Shown here: positions 26,588 through 37,493 of the stretch, piece by piece
How the letters are laid out: each line of letters opens with the position of its first letter
Position numbering within the stretch: position 1 is the stretch's first letter
NCBI GenBank assembly: GCA_902826775.1
Contig: CADEHE010000004.1
Coordinates: 168,927-232,926, forward strand
From: an uncultured Pseudomonadota bacterium
Lineage (GTDB): Bacteria > Pseudomonadota > Gammaproteobacteria > Burkholderiales > JALYOK01
Length of the DNA stretch: 64,000 nucleotides
Direction of reading: 5' to 3'
The notes under the pieces: model-generated
Database searches by the model: none
Told to the model about the DNA's origin: nothing
What the model saw: only the letters and a program-made list of their open reading frames with translations
Position numbers and translations under genes: made by a program

Positions 26588-28485
26588 GCGGCGTGAACGA
26601 GTTCGCCTCGATGCAGCAACGTGCCCAGGCGCTGGCGCGCGTGCTGCCGCCGCCCGGCCATCTCGTTGCGTCAAATCATTGGTTGCGGCACTGCGGCTGG
26701 CCGCATCAAATCGAAGTCACGCTTGCTGAAGCCTTGGTGTTGGGATTGCTCAAACAAGGCGTGCGCAAATACTTGGCCATCTTCGGTCACGGCTCAACGC
26801 AAATCGCGGAAGTGTTGCGCGTTTACGGTGCCGCCGGCGTGACGCGCACATTCCAGTTTCGCAATGAAGTGGCGATGGCGCACGCTGCGACTGCGCTGCG
26901 CTGGCAGTATGGCGAGCTGTGCGCTGTGGTCACTTCGATCGGCCCTGGCGCCCTGCAGGCGTTCGCCGGATCGCTGGCGGCGGCAAGCAATGGCGTCGGC
27001 ATCTATCACATCTACGGCGACGAGACCACGCATGGCGAAGGCTACAACATGCAGCAGATCCCGAAACCGGTGCAGGGTTTGTACGGACAACTTACCGCGC
27101 TGATGGGGCGTAGCTACGTGCTGCACACGCCGCAGGCGTTGCGCGAGGCGTTGCGGCAGGGTGCGGTTACGACGAATCATCCGTGCAAGGCGGGACCGTT
27201 CTATTTGCTTGTTCCGATCAACACGCAACCGCAGCGCATGCTGTTGAATCTCGCGGCATTGCCCGAGTGCCCGGTGCATACGCCGAACGTTGCGGTGGAG
27301 GACAACGCGTTTGCCGCAGTGAGCGCGCTTATCGGCAACTTTGACCGCATCGTTATCAAGGCCGGCGGTGGCAGCCGCGCATTCGCCGAGGCGCTGAAGA
27401 AGCTGGCCGAACGCAGCGGTGCGGCAGTGGTGCTGTCGCCAGGATCAACCGGCGTGCTACCCGATGCGCATCCGCAGAACATGCACGTCGGCGGCTCGAA
27501 AGGTTCCTTGTCCGGCAACTTCGCCATGGCAAACGCGAACTTGCTTATTGCTGTCGGCACGCGCGCCGTCTGCCAAGCCGATTGCTCCGGCATCGGTTAT
27601 CCGCAAGTGCAAGCGGTCATCAATTTGAACGGCGATCTCGACGATCTCATGCACTACAACAGCACGCACGCGCTGCACGGCGATATCGGCGCGAGCATCG
27701 AGCGGCTGCTGGCTGCGCTGCCCAACGACCCGCTGCCGGCAGCGAAGCGGGCGTGGTTAAACCAATGCTTCGAGCAAAAGCGCACATGGACTGTGCTCAA
27801 GGCTGATCTCTTCAATGCGCCACCGTTGTTTGATCCGGCATGGGAGCGCGAAGTTCTGACGCAACCGGTCGCAATCAAGACCGTCGCCGACTTTGCCAAA
27901 GCCAAAGGCGCAGTGAAATGCTTCGACGCGGGCGATGTGCAAGCACACGGCTTCCAGATCGTCGAAGACGATTCACCGTTCGAGACTTTCACCGAATCGG
28001 GTGCCTCATACATGGGCTTCGCGGTGAGCGCGACGCTGGCGAGCGCGCTTGCCGACGCGCCGCGTTACCCGATCGCGTTCACCGGTGACGGTTCTTTCAT
28101 GATGAACCCGCAAGTGTTGATCGATGCAGTCCAGCATAAGTTGCGCGGCATGATCGTCATCTTCGATAACCGCCGCATGGCCGCGATCAGCGGCTTGCAG
28201 CGCGCGCAGTACCAAGCTGATTTCGCCACCAACGATTGCGTCGAAGTCGACTACGTTGCGCTCGCGAATGCGGTGAAAGGCGTGTTCGCGGTTGATGGCG
28301 GAACCAGCGTTGCCTCGCTCAAATCTGCACTGGAAACAGGTTACTCCTACGATGGTGTGTCGGTAATAAGCGTCCCAACTTATTGGGGAGAGGAGTCACG
28401 TGGCAGTATCCCAGCTTACGGCGCTTGGAATGTGGGCAATTGGTGTGACGGCGTGCAAGAGCTCTACCACGAACAAAATCTTTGA
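26584..28485 (+). CDS. ThDP-dependent enzyme related to acetolactate synthase / IolD
   Basis: The 633-residue product has the three-domain layout of ThDP decarboxylase-like enzymes. The N-terminal pyrimidine-binding domain carries the catalytic Glu in FRNEVAMAHAA. A central domain follows (about 230-390). The C-terminal PP-binding domain has GDGSFMMNPQ followed by the metal-ligand Asn in VIFDN. The length and GPGALQAFAG segment resemble trihydroxycyclohexanedione hydrolase (IolD), which opens the ring in inositol catabolism. Similarity could equally reflect a related lyase. It overlaps the Gfo/Idh/MocA gene by 4 bases, and no other iol genes are seen here. Confidence 0.82.
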   Translation: MSGVNEFASMQQRAQALARVLPPPGHLVASNHWLRHCGWPHQIEVTLAEALVLGLLKQGVRKYLAIFGHGSTQIAEVLRVYGAAGVTRTFQFRNEVAMAHAATALRWQYGELCAVVTSIGPGALQAFAGSLAAASNGVGIYHIYGDETTHGEGYNMQQIPKPVQGLYGQLTALMGRSYVLHTPQALREALRQGAVTTNHPCKAGPFYLLVPINTQPQRMLLNLAALPECPVHTPNVAVEDNAFAAVSALIGNFDRIVIKAGGGSRAFAEALKKLAERSGAAVVLSPGSTGVLPDAHPQNMHVGGSKGSLSGNFAMANANLLIAVGTRAVCQADCSGIGYPQVQAVINLNGDLDDLMHYNSTHALHGDIGASIERLLAALPNDPLPAAKRAWLNQCFEQKRTWTVLKADLFNAPPLFDPAWEREVLTQPVAIKTVADFAKAKGAVKCFDAGDVQAHGFQIVEDDSPFETFTESGASYMGFAVSATLASALADAPRYPIAFTGDGSFMMNPQVLIDAVQHKLRGMIVIFDNRRMAAISGLQRAQYQADFATNDCVEVDYVALANAVKGVFAVDGGTSVASLKSALETGYSYDGVSVISVPTYWGEESRGSIPAYGAWNVGNWCDGVQELYHEQNL

Positions 28486-29096
28486 ACGCTTGTCGCCAAC
28501 CAAATGGTGATGAATCAATTCGAGTGAGTGGAGAACGATTAAACTCGTTGGGTCGGCGGATCCTTCCTCAACTAAGACGTAATATTTTGATTGCCTTGCC
28601 GTCTCATTGTCCTTATCTGGATCGTGAACTGGCCGAGATACCGAGGCAATTTGAAGAGCTGTATGTTCGAAACCGTGGCGATTCTGCCCAAGGGTAAAAG
28701 CGAATCGCTAAGCTCCGATCGATTCTCTCGACCCGACTGACTAAACTCGACTAGCGGCACGCAAGTCCTTATTCGAACTCTCTGCGAAAGCAAACCTCTT
28801 GTAAGAAGTTCCCCAAATAGGGGCTCACCCACGCTGGCGCACAACCCCGGGCTAAACAGACTTCGCTCAAAGCTCGAAGGGAATCGCGAGATATGACATG
28901 AGCAGCGTCCGAAGGGGATCTTATGCGCTCAACCTGCGCGACGATTGCCGCAACTTCGTGGTCAAACTCGTCGGCGGGTGAACCCGATCCTAGGAGCCAT
29001 ACGAATCCCACTCGGCGATGGCCTGCCCGACAACCTCGGGTCAACTGCTCGTAGGATCGTGGTCGAGGCGCCTGTGCGGCACGGTGTCGCGAAGCT
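28486..29096. other. 611-bp interval without a recognisable gene
   Basis: Two weak frames exist. A plus-strand one at 28482-28697 starts within the end of the IolD-like gene. A minus-strand one at 28769-29113 ends LGNFLQEVCFRREFE and looks protein-like in its last 60 residues, but it has no ribosome-binding site and overlaps the SDR end. Neither matches a family I know. Base composition is slightly lower in GC than its neighbours, so this may be decayed or acquired DNA. Confidence 0.4.
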
Positions 29097-29849
29097 TTAC
29101 CCACGCCCGACAAACGGCATCTTCGTCGCCATGATGGTCATGAACTGCACATTCGCACCCGGTGGCAGCGAGGCCATATGCACGATGGCATTGCCGACGT
29201 GCTCCAAATCCATCAACGGCTCAGGAGCGATTTGACCGTTGGCTTGCGGCAATCCGGCCGGCGCGCGGTCCTTGATCATGTCGCTCGCGGCATTGCCGAT
29301 ATCGATCTGACAGCAGGCGATGTCATATTTGCGGCCATCCAGCGCGGTCGATTTGGTGAGGCCCGTGATCGCATGTTTGGTGGAGGTATACGGTGCCGAA
29401 TTCGGACGCGGCGCGTGCGCCGAGATCGAGCCGTTGTTGATGATGCGCCCGCCGCGCGGGGTTTGATCTTTCATCATTTTCACCGCTTGCTGCGTGCACA
29501 GGAACGGGCCGGTCAAGTTGATGTCGACCACCGTCTGCCATTGATCGTAGGTCAAATCCTCGATGGCACCGCCGCCGCTGACGCCGGCGTTGTTGAACAG
29601 CAGGTCGAGGCGGCCAAACTTCTTTTTCGTTTCCGCGAAGAGGTTGGCCACTGACGCCGGATCGGCCACGTTGGTCGGCACGGCAAGCGTGCGCGCAGAA
29701 CCCGATCCAGATTCAGCGATGGCTTGATCGAGCGGCTCTTTTCTGCGGCCGGCAAACACGACCGACCAGCCGTCCTTCAATAGCGCGAGCGCGCTGACTT
29801 TGCCGATGCCGGTGCCGGCACCGGTGACGATGGCGATTTTTGAGCTCAT
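29097..29849 (-). CDS. Short-chain dehydrogenase/reductase
   Basis: The 250-residue protein is a classical SDR with the cofactor motif [14 protein letters not shown], catalytic Ser in [10 protein letters not shown], and the YxxxK pair in YTSTKHA. The arginine pair after the first strand (FAGRRKE) suggests NADP preference. The substrate is not predictable. It is separated from the pca operon by an intergenic region with REP elements and is probably its own transcript. [10 protein letters not shown] at ATG 29849 is a standard SDR start. Confidence 0.9.
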   Translation of the reverse strand: MSSKIAIVTGAGTGIGKVSALALLKDGWSVVFAGRRKEPLDQAIAESGSGSARTLAVPTNVADPASVANLFAETKKKFGRLDLLFNNAGVSGGGAIEDLTYDQWQTVVDINLTGPFLCTQQAVKMMKDQTPRGGRIINNGSISAHAPRPNSAPYTSTKHAITGLTKSTALDGRKYDIACCQIDIGNAASDMIKDRAPAGLPQANGQIAPEPLMDLEHVGNAIVHMASLPPGANVQFMTIMATKMPFVGRG

Positions 29850-29975
29850 GGTGTTCTCCTCTTGGGCGGTGGCGGATGCGGAATTCTACCTTGGCTTAAG
29901 GTGCGCGTTGATGGAAGCTTGATCAAGGATACGGTGGCTGAAGCGGAACGTTAGGAAGAACCAAAGTATGACCTG

Positions 29976-30050
29976 CCGTCATTCCCACGTCGGCGGGATC
30001 CGGGCTGTGTAGTCACTTCGTATGTCGCCTCCCTTGCGTGAGGACGACAA
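29976..30050. repeat. REPIN-like doublet between SDR and pcaB
   Basis: GTCATTCCCACGTCGGCGGG (29978-29997) is followed by an inverted, more degenerate partner around 30024-30050 (GTCGCCTCCCTTGCG..GAGGACGAC). They belong to the same family as the copies at 2251 and 38324. Confidence 0.55.
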
Positions 30051-30087
30051 GCGACCGCCGCCGCGTTACGGCTCTGCGCTGCCAACT

Positions 30088-31440
30088 CTATTGCGGCGTT
30101 GCGCTCAGCAAATGATCGATGCCGCGCGCCGACGCTTGTACGGCACTGGACTGATCGAAACACGCAGCGATTGTCTCGGCATCGATCGCGTTCAAGCGTG
30201 TGTCTCCGACAACGTGTGCCATGGCCAGTTCGGACATCGGACGCCGCTCATCAAGCGCGCGCCGGGCCAAAACGGCGACTAATTCGTGCGCGTCGAGTTT
30301 GTCCATGTTCACCGCAAACAATTGCGCTAGCCGGTCGGCGAACAACACGCCCTGCAGGTGGTTGATGTTTGCCTGGCAGCGCGCACCATTAACTTGCAAA
30401 CCTTGCAGCAACGGCGCGAGCGCGGCGGCGGCGCTGGAGGTATGCACGAATACACGCGGCCAGGCGGCCAGTTCGGCCTGCCAGTTACCGAGTGCGCGTT
30501 CGTGCTCTTGTTTCATCGACGCAAGCAATTGCGCGACCAAATGGGGCACCGCTTGCACAGCCGCCAAGGCGCGCAGGCACAGCACCGGATTGCGCTTATG
30601 CGGCATGGCGCTGGAGCCGCCGCGCCCAGGGGCGTCCGGTTCGGCGAGTTCACCGATTTCGAACTGCGCCATGAGAACAATATCGTTGGCGATCTTGCTG
30701 ATCGACCCGGCGAGCAATCCGGCGTCGCAGGCAAGGGCGACCCAATTCTCGCGCTGCGTATGCCAACTGGCGCCGGGGTCGGTGAGCTGCAGCGCTTCGG
30801 CCAGCGCTGCACACACCGCTGCTCCGTGTTCGCCGTGCGCAGCCAAATTGCCGACTGCGCCGCCGAGTGAAACGGCCAACGCGCTGGTTGCGCTGGTTTG
30901 CAAGCGATGCCGCCCCTGGGCGAGCGAGTGAGCCCACTGCGCAGCCTTGAGGCCGATGGTGGTGATGCCGGCCGGCTGCATCAAAGTGCGTGCGAGCGCC
31001 GGTGTGCGCGCATGTTGCCGGGCCAGCGCGCCTGCCGCGGCTGCGCAGCGCGCAAGCAAAGCATCCAGCTTGCCCAGCGCCGAGCGTGTGCAGAGCGCCA
31101 GTGCAGTGTCCAGCGCGTCTTGGCTGGTCGCGCCGAAGTGCACAAAGCGCGCGGCGTCGGCTGTATGAGCGGCGACGTGGCGCGTGAAACACTTCACCCA
31201 GGCAATGGCGAAAGACGCGTCGAGCGCGGCTTCTTGCTCGAGCGCGTGCACATCGGGGACGAAGTTTTGTGCGCTGGATGCGATTGCTTGTGCGGCGCTG
31301 GCGGGGATCAAACCGGTGCGCGCTTGCGCTTGTGCCAGTGCGACTTCGAAGCGCAGTAACGCCGCAAGAATCGCTGTGTCGGCAAAAGTCGCTTGGATTT
31401 CAGCGTCGAGCAGCACGCGCTCGAATAGGAAGCCGCTCAC
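30088..31440 (-). CDS. pcaB: 3-carboxy-cis,cis-muconate cycloisomerase
   Basis: PcaB converts 3-carboxy-cis,cis-muconate to gamma-carboxymuconolactone in the protocatechuate branch of the beta-ketoadipate pathway. The 450-residue product belongs to the fumarase/aspartase superfamily. It shows the signature GGSSAMPHKRNPV and the conserved VHFGATSQD motif. It is the last gene of the pcaH-pcaG-pcaB run, 14 bases after pcaG, matching pathway order after ring cleavage. pcaC, pcaD and pcaIJ are not in the window. Confidence 0.93.
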   Translation of the reverse strand: MSGFLFERVLLDAEIQATFADTAILAALLRFEVALAQAQARTGLIPASAAQAIASSAQNFVPDVHALEQEAALDASFAIAWVKCFTRHVAAHTADAARFVHFGATSQDALDTALALCTRSALGKLDALLARCAAAAGALARQHARTPALARTLMQPAGITTIGLKAAQWAHSLAQGRHRLQTSATSALAVSLGGAVGNLAAHGEHGAAVCAALAEALQLTDPGASWHTQRENWVALACDAGLLAGSISKIANDIVLMAQFEIGELAEPDAPGRGGSSAMPHKRNPVLCLRALAAVQAVPHLVAQLLASMKQEHERALGNWQAELAAWPRVFVHTSSAAAALAPLLQGLQVNGARCQANINHLQGVLFADRLAQLFAVNMDKLDAHELVAVLARRALDERRPMSELAMAHVVGDTRLNAIDAETIAACFDQSSAVQASARGIDHLLSATPQ

Positions 31441-31454
31441 GGGGTTCGCGTCGT

Positions 31455-31961
31455 TCAGAGATCGAAGAATACGGTTTCGTGCTCGCCGCTCAAGCGCACG
31501 TCCCAGTGGTACATGCCTGAGGATACCGCCAAAGCTTTGATTGAATCCCGTCTCTCGCTCGGTACGGTATTAGGTATATCGAATGCTGCAGTTGCGCCGG
31601 CACCGTGCAGATAAACGCGCGTGAACAATCCGCGCAGCAAGCCGCGCGCGAAGATGGTTACATCGGCGTGCAATTGGCCGCCGATAGGGCGCGGCATCCA
31701 AAAGGCGTAGCGGCCGTCGGCATCGGTTGCCACGCGCTGAAATCCACGCAACGGCGCGGCGCCGGCGCGCAGATTGATGCGCGCATGCGGCTGCCAGATC
31801 TCGAGCAACGCGTCGGATACGCCGTTACCGTCGGCGTCGAGCACGCGCCCGGCAACTTGTACGCCGTCGGTGAACGGGCAATCCGCGCTGAGTTCGACCG
31901 CCCACTTCATGCCTTCGGCGAAGAACGGGCCTATGGTTTGCGACGGGCTGGCGCCAGGCAT
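31455..31961 (-). CDS. pcaG: Protocatechuate 3,4-dioxygenase alpha subunit
   Basis: PcaG pairs with PcaH to form the ring-cleaving dioxygenase. From ATG 31961 (MPGASPSQTIGPFFAEGMKW) it is 168 residues; typical PcaG is about 200 or less. The intradiol fold motif GRVLDADGNGVSDALLEIWQPHA is present, and the iron-ligand tyrosine/histidine set of the beta subunit is absent, as expected for alpha. The 5-base gap after pcaH indicates co-translation. Confidence 0.93.
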   Translation of the reverse strand: MPGASPSQTIGPFFAEGMKWAVELSADCPFTDGVQVAGRVLDADGNGVSDALLEIWQPHARINLRAGAAPLRGFQRVATDADGRYAFWMPRPIGGQLHADVTIFARGLLRGLFTRVYLHGAGATAAFDIPNTVPSERRDSIKALAVSSGMYHWDVRLSGEHETVFFDL

Positions 31962-31966
31962 GGCAG

Positions 31967-32659
31967 TTAAAGTCCTTGTGGGGTCGCGTCGCGGCCGCGC
32001 AGCACAATGTCGAAGCGGTAGCCGAGCGCGATGCCTTCGTCTGTCAAGCCGATGTCGAAGGCGGAGATCAACCGCTCGCGCGCGCCTTCCGGAATGCTGT
32101 GATAGATGGGATCCAGTGCCAGTAAGGGATCGCCCGGAAAGTACATTTGGGTGATGAGGCGCTGTGCATAAGCATTGCCGAACAGCGAAAAGTGAATATG
32201 CGCCGGGCGCCACGCGTTGCTGTGGTTGCCCCAGGGATAGGCGCCGGGCTTGATGCTGACGAAGCAATAGCAACCTTGCTCGTCGGTGAGCATTTTGCCG
32301 TAGCCGGGAAAATGCGGATCGAGCGGCGCATCGTGCTGATCGCCGCGATGGGCGTAGCGACCGGCGGCGTTGCATTGCCAGACTTCGATTAGCGAGTTGC
32401 GCACCGGTGCGCCGTCCTCGTCGATGACGCGTCCGGCAACGATAATGCGCTCGCCGAGCGGGCGCTGCGTCGACTGTGCGGTGAGATCAGCGTCGTTAGG
32501 GCACAGCAGCGCAGTCGTGCATTCCACAACGCTTAAATGCTCCTGACTTTGCGGCAGGGCAATGAGCGCTTGCCTCGGCGCGCGCGTGGCTGTGCTGCGG
32601 TAGGCAGGAAAGAGGTAATCGGGATGTGTGCCGGGCGAGGCCGGGCGTATGCGTTGCAT
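31967..32659 (-). CDS. pcaH: Protocatechuate 3,4-dioxygenase beta subunit
   Basis: PcaH carries the non-haem Fe(III) that cleaves protocatechuate between its hydroxyls. From ATG 32659 the product is 230 residues. The iron ligands are visible: Tyr in CNAAGRYAH, Tyr in KPGAYPWGN, and two His in RPAHIHFS. The N-terminal PcaH extension (PPTHPDY-like: SPGTHPDYLFPAYRST) is also present. The TRAP dctM gene ends 11 bases upstream, suggesting uptake and cleavage genes form one transcript. Confidence 0.94.
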   Translation of the reverse strand: MQRIRPASPGTHPDYLFPAYRSTATRAPRQALIALPQSQEHLSVVECTTALLCPNDADLTAQSTQRPLGERIIVAGRVIDEDGAPVRNSLIEVWQCNAAGRYAHRGDQHDAPLDPHFPGYGKMLTDEQGCYCFVSIKPGAYPWGNHSNAWRPAHIHFSLFGNAYAQRLITQMYFPGDPLLALDPIYHSIPEGARERLISAFDIGLTDEGIALGYRFDIVLRGRDATPQGL

Positions 32660-32670
32660 GAGTATTCCAG

Positions 32671-33990
32671 CTATTGCATCAAGCGTACAAGCCACAGCGA
32701 CAGGATCGGGAAGGACGCGAGCAGCAAGACGCGTAACAAGTCCGATGCCAGGAACGGGATCACGCCCCGAAACGCCGTCGACATCGGCACGTCTTTCGCC
32801 ATGCTGCTGATGATGTATACGTTCATGCCGACCGGGGGCGTAATGAGGCCAATCTCGACGACCATGAGGGCGAGGATGCCGAACCAAATCGCTTTCTCGG
32901 TCGCCTCCAGCCCGTAGAAGTCTAACCCCATCACGATCGGAAAGAAAATAGGGATGGTCAGCAGGATCATCGACAGGCTGTCCATGATGCAGCCGAGGAA
33001 TACGTAGAGCAAGATGATGGCTGCCAAGATTGCCATTGGCGGTAAGCCGCTTTGCTGAACCATATCGGCGAGCTGCACTGGCAACTGACTGAGTGCGAGA
33101 AATGCATTGAGCAAATCGGCGCCTAGCAAGATCAGAAATATCATCCCGGTTGCCGTTGCCGTGGCATAAATGCACTGCAGAAAACCTTGCAGGCGCAGAC
33201 CCTTGACAAGCGCTAGCACGGCGACGGCGGCCGTCCCGATGGCGGCACCTTCGGTGGCGCTGAAGACGCCGCCGTACATGCCGCCGAGCATGATGGCAAA
33301 CACCAGCAGGATCGGCAGCGTCGCCAGCAAAGCGCGGCTGCGCTCGGTCCAGTCATGGCGCGGGCCGGCCGGTCCGGAGCCCGGCGCCACGCGCACATAG
33401 ATCGCGATGACGACCATGTAGCCGAGCATGGCGATGATGCCGGGGATGAACGCTGCGGTGAACAGCTTGGCGATATTCTGCTCGGTCAGAATGGCATAGA
33501 TCGCCAGCACGACCGAGGGCGGGATGAGTATGCCGAGCGTGCCGCCGGCGGCCAATGCGCCGGTGGCGAGCGCGGGGGCGTAGTTGAACTTGCGTAACTC
33601 CGGTAGTGCGATCTGCCCCATGGTCGCCGCCGTTGCCAAAGACGAGCCGCAGATCGCACCGAACGCCGCGCAGGCACCGACCGCCGCCATGGCGATGCCG
33701 CCGCGGAAATGCCCGATGAGTGAGTTCGCGGCAGAGAATAGAGCCGCAGACAGGCCGCCGCGCGTGGCGAGATTGCCCATCAGCAGGAACATCGGCACGA
33801 CGGAGAGATCGTAGTTCGAGTAGCGGCCGTAGGCTTGCGACTTCAGATGGCTGAGCAAGGGATCCCATCCTGCCAATGTGGCGTAGCCGGCTGCGCCGGT
33901 GAGAAACATGGCAATGCCGATGGGCAGGCGCAGCGCCATTAAAACCAGTAACCCGGCCAAGAATAGCCCGGCAATGGCAACAGAACTCAT
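32671..33990 (-). CDS. dctM: TRAP transporter large permease (DctM-like)
   Basis: DctM moves organic acids across the inner membrane using the sodium or proton gradient. The 439-residue protein has about 12 membrane segments and the TRAP-M signatures GLSAALFSAANSLIGH, GTLGILIPPS and PPVGMNVYIISS. The start ATG 33990 overlaps the dctQ stop (ATGA). No DctP substrate-binding protein gene lies beside it, so the substrate (probably an aromatic acid given the pca genes) is inferred only. Confidence 0.92.
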   Translation of the reverse strand: MSSVAIAGLFLAGLLVLMALRLPIGIAMFLTGAAGYATLAGWDPLLSHLKSQAYGRYSNYDLSVVPMFLLMGNLATRGGLSAALFSAANSLIGHFRGGIAMAAVGACAAFGAICGSSLATAATMGQIALPELRKFNYAPALATGALAAGGTLGILIPPSVVLAIYAILTEQNIAKLFTAAFIPGIIAMLGYMVVIAIYVRVAPGSGPAGPRHDWTERSRALLATLPILLVFAIMLGGMYGGVFSATEGAAIGTAAVAVLALVKGLRLQGFLQCIYATATATGMIFLILLGADLLNAFLALSQLPVQLADMVQQSGLPPMAILAAIILLYVFLGCIMDSLSMILLTIPIFFPIVMGLDFYGLEATEKAIWFGILALMVVEIGLITPPVGMNVYIISSMAKDVPMSTAFRGVIPFLASDLLRVLLLASFPILSLWLVRLMQ

Positions 33991-34517
33991 GCTGTTTCGC
34001 GAGCGAAGAGGTCGTGGTACGCGGTGTAGGCGGCGACCGCGCTTAGCAGGGCAAACGCCGCGACCATCGGGCAGTAGGCCCACCAGATCGGCACGCCGAG
34101 AAGCATGCTCGACTCGTTTGCGGCACGCACGTCGATGAGCCCGACCAGCATTCGCCACGCGATCACCGCGGCGCACAACGCCAGCAATACGGCGGCGATA
34201 CCATCCAGAACGGCTCGCGTTCCGGCACTGGCTTTCAAGGTGAAGAAATCGACGATGACGTGCCCGCGCTGCACTTGGCAGTAAGGCAAAAAACACGCCA
34301 CGCAAATGGCGCAACCGACTTGAACCAGTTCGAAGTCACCCGGAATCGGGGAAGCGAACAGCCACCGTCCCAGCACCGTAACGACCGAGAGCAAGATCAT
34401 TGCAAGCAGCATCAGCCCGCCGACGACGGCGAGCGAGCGCGCCGAATTGTGTAGCGCACGGCCCACTGCCGTGATTGACCACAGCGCGGGCGCGGGTGCC
34501 GATAGCTCCTCTTTCAT
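33987..34517 (-). CDS. dctQ: TRAP transporter small permease (DctQ-like)
   Basis: This four-helix subunit partners DctM. From ATG 34517 it is 176 residues with four membrane segments (about 35-55, 65-85, 105-125 and 145-165). The TRAP-Q motif around VTVLGRWLFASPIPGDFELVQ is clear. A cluster of Cys (VGCAICVACFLPYCQ) in the second segment is unusual. It overlaps dctM by 4 bases. The promoter presumably lies within 34518-34603. Confidence 0.9.
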   Translation of the reverse strand: MKEELSAPAPALWSITAVGRALHNSARSLAVVGGLMLLAMILLSVVTVLGRWLFASPIPGDFELVQVGCAICVACFLPYCQVQRGHVIVDFFTLKASAGTRAVLDGIAAVLLALCAAVIAWRMLVGLIDVRAANESSMLLGVPIWWAYCPMVAAFALLSAVAAYTAYHDLFARETA

Positions 34518-34603
34518 CGAACAGCTCGCTCGGGGATCAGCGGTTGTTATTGTCCGGCGGAGTATACCGGAGGCGCCTCGGCGCACCACCGCAAAGCGCG
34601 ATG

Positions 34604-35398
34604 TCAGCCGAGCAGCATTTTTAGCCCGACGATGCTGAGCACTATCGAAATAGCGGCGCGCACTATGCGGTCGGGTGCGAGCGAACTGGCTTGCGCACCG
34701 ATCAGAATACCCGGAATGGAACCGATCAGCAGAGTGGCGAGCAGCGCCCAGTTGACGTTGCCCAAGAGCAAATGCCCGATGCCCGCTAGTAACGTCAGGG
34801 GAATAGCATGCACGATGTCGGTGCCCACCAAGGTGGCGGCGGTCAGCCGGCGCGGGTACAGATAGAGCAGCATCACCGCACCCAGCGCGCCCGCGCCGAT
34901 CGACGTGAACGTCACCAGAAAGCCGAGCAGCGCGCCGGCAATGACGGTGAGCGCGGGCTGCGCCGACTTGAATTGAGCGGGGCGGCTGCCGCGCATGCGC
35001 TCTCCATAGGCGTGGAAGCGTTTGCGGAACATGGCGGCAATCGAAGTCAAAATCAGCGTCAGGCCGAGCACCTTGAGCATGAGATGATTTTGCATTTTGT
35101 GTGCGCCGCTCAAGTGCAGCCACAGCAGTGTCAGCATGGACGCGGGGATACTGCCATAGAACATGCGGCGCAAGATTTGCCAGTCGACGGAACCCTTCTT
35201 GCCGTGCACCCAGCCGCCGAAGATCTTGGTTATTGCCGCAAACCACAGGTCGGTGCCCACGGCGACACTCGGCGCGACGCCGAACAGCAGCACCATGATC
35301 GGCGTCATCAATGCGCCGCCGCCGACGCCGGTCATGCCGACGATGACGCCGACACCAAAACCGGCCACGGCATTGATCCAGTTGATGTCAAACGGCAT
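34604..35398 (-). CDS. TSUP-family permease (sulfite/organosulfonate exporter family)
   Basis: The 264-residue protein has eight membrane segments and the TauE/SafE repeat motif GMTGVGGGALMTP, repeated in modified form as TSIGAGALGAV. TSUP permeases transport sulfite, sulfonates or small carboxylates. Its closest relative in this window is the permease at 54030, which shares the same start motif and lies beside the sulfur assimilation genes. Here it is between TRAP and acyl-CoA carboxylase genes, so the substrate is open. Confidence 0.87.
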   Translation of the reverse strand: MPFDINWINAVAGFGVGVIVGMTGVGGGALMTPIMVLLFGVAPSVAVGTDLWFAAITKIFGGWVHGKKGSVDWQILRRMFYGSIPASMLTLLWLHLSGAHKMQNHLMLKVLGLTLILTSIAAMFRKRFHAYGERMRGSRPAQFKSAQPALTVIAGALLGFLVTFTSIGAGALGAVMLLYLYPRRLTAATLVGTDIVHAIPLTLLAGIGHLLLGNVNWALLATLLIGSIPGILIGAQASSLAPDRIVRAAISIVLSIVGLKMLLG

Positions 35399-35439
35399 GT
35401 GCGGCGCCGGCGAGGTTAAGGTCGAAGATGTGCGCGACG

Positions 35440-37416
<1,977 letters not shown>

Positions 37417-37493
37417 GCATACTAGTCATTCTATATATTCATGATTGTCTGCAACGCTAAGAACTGAACGTACACTGCTAATAGTATCTTAAA

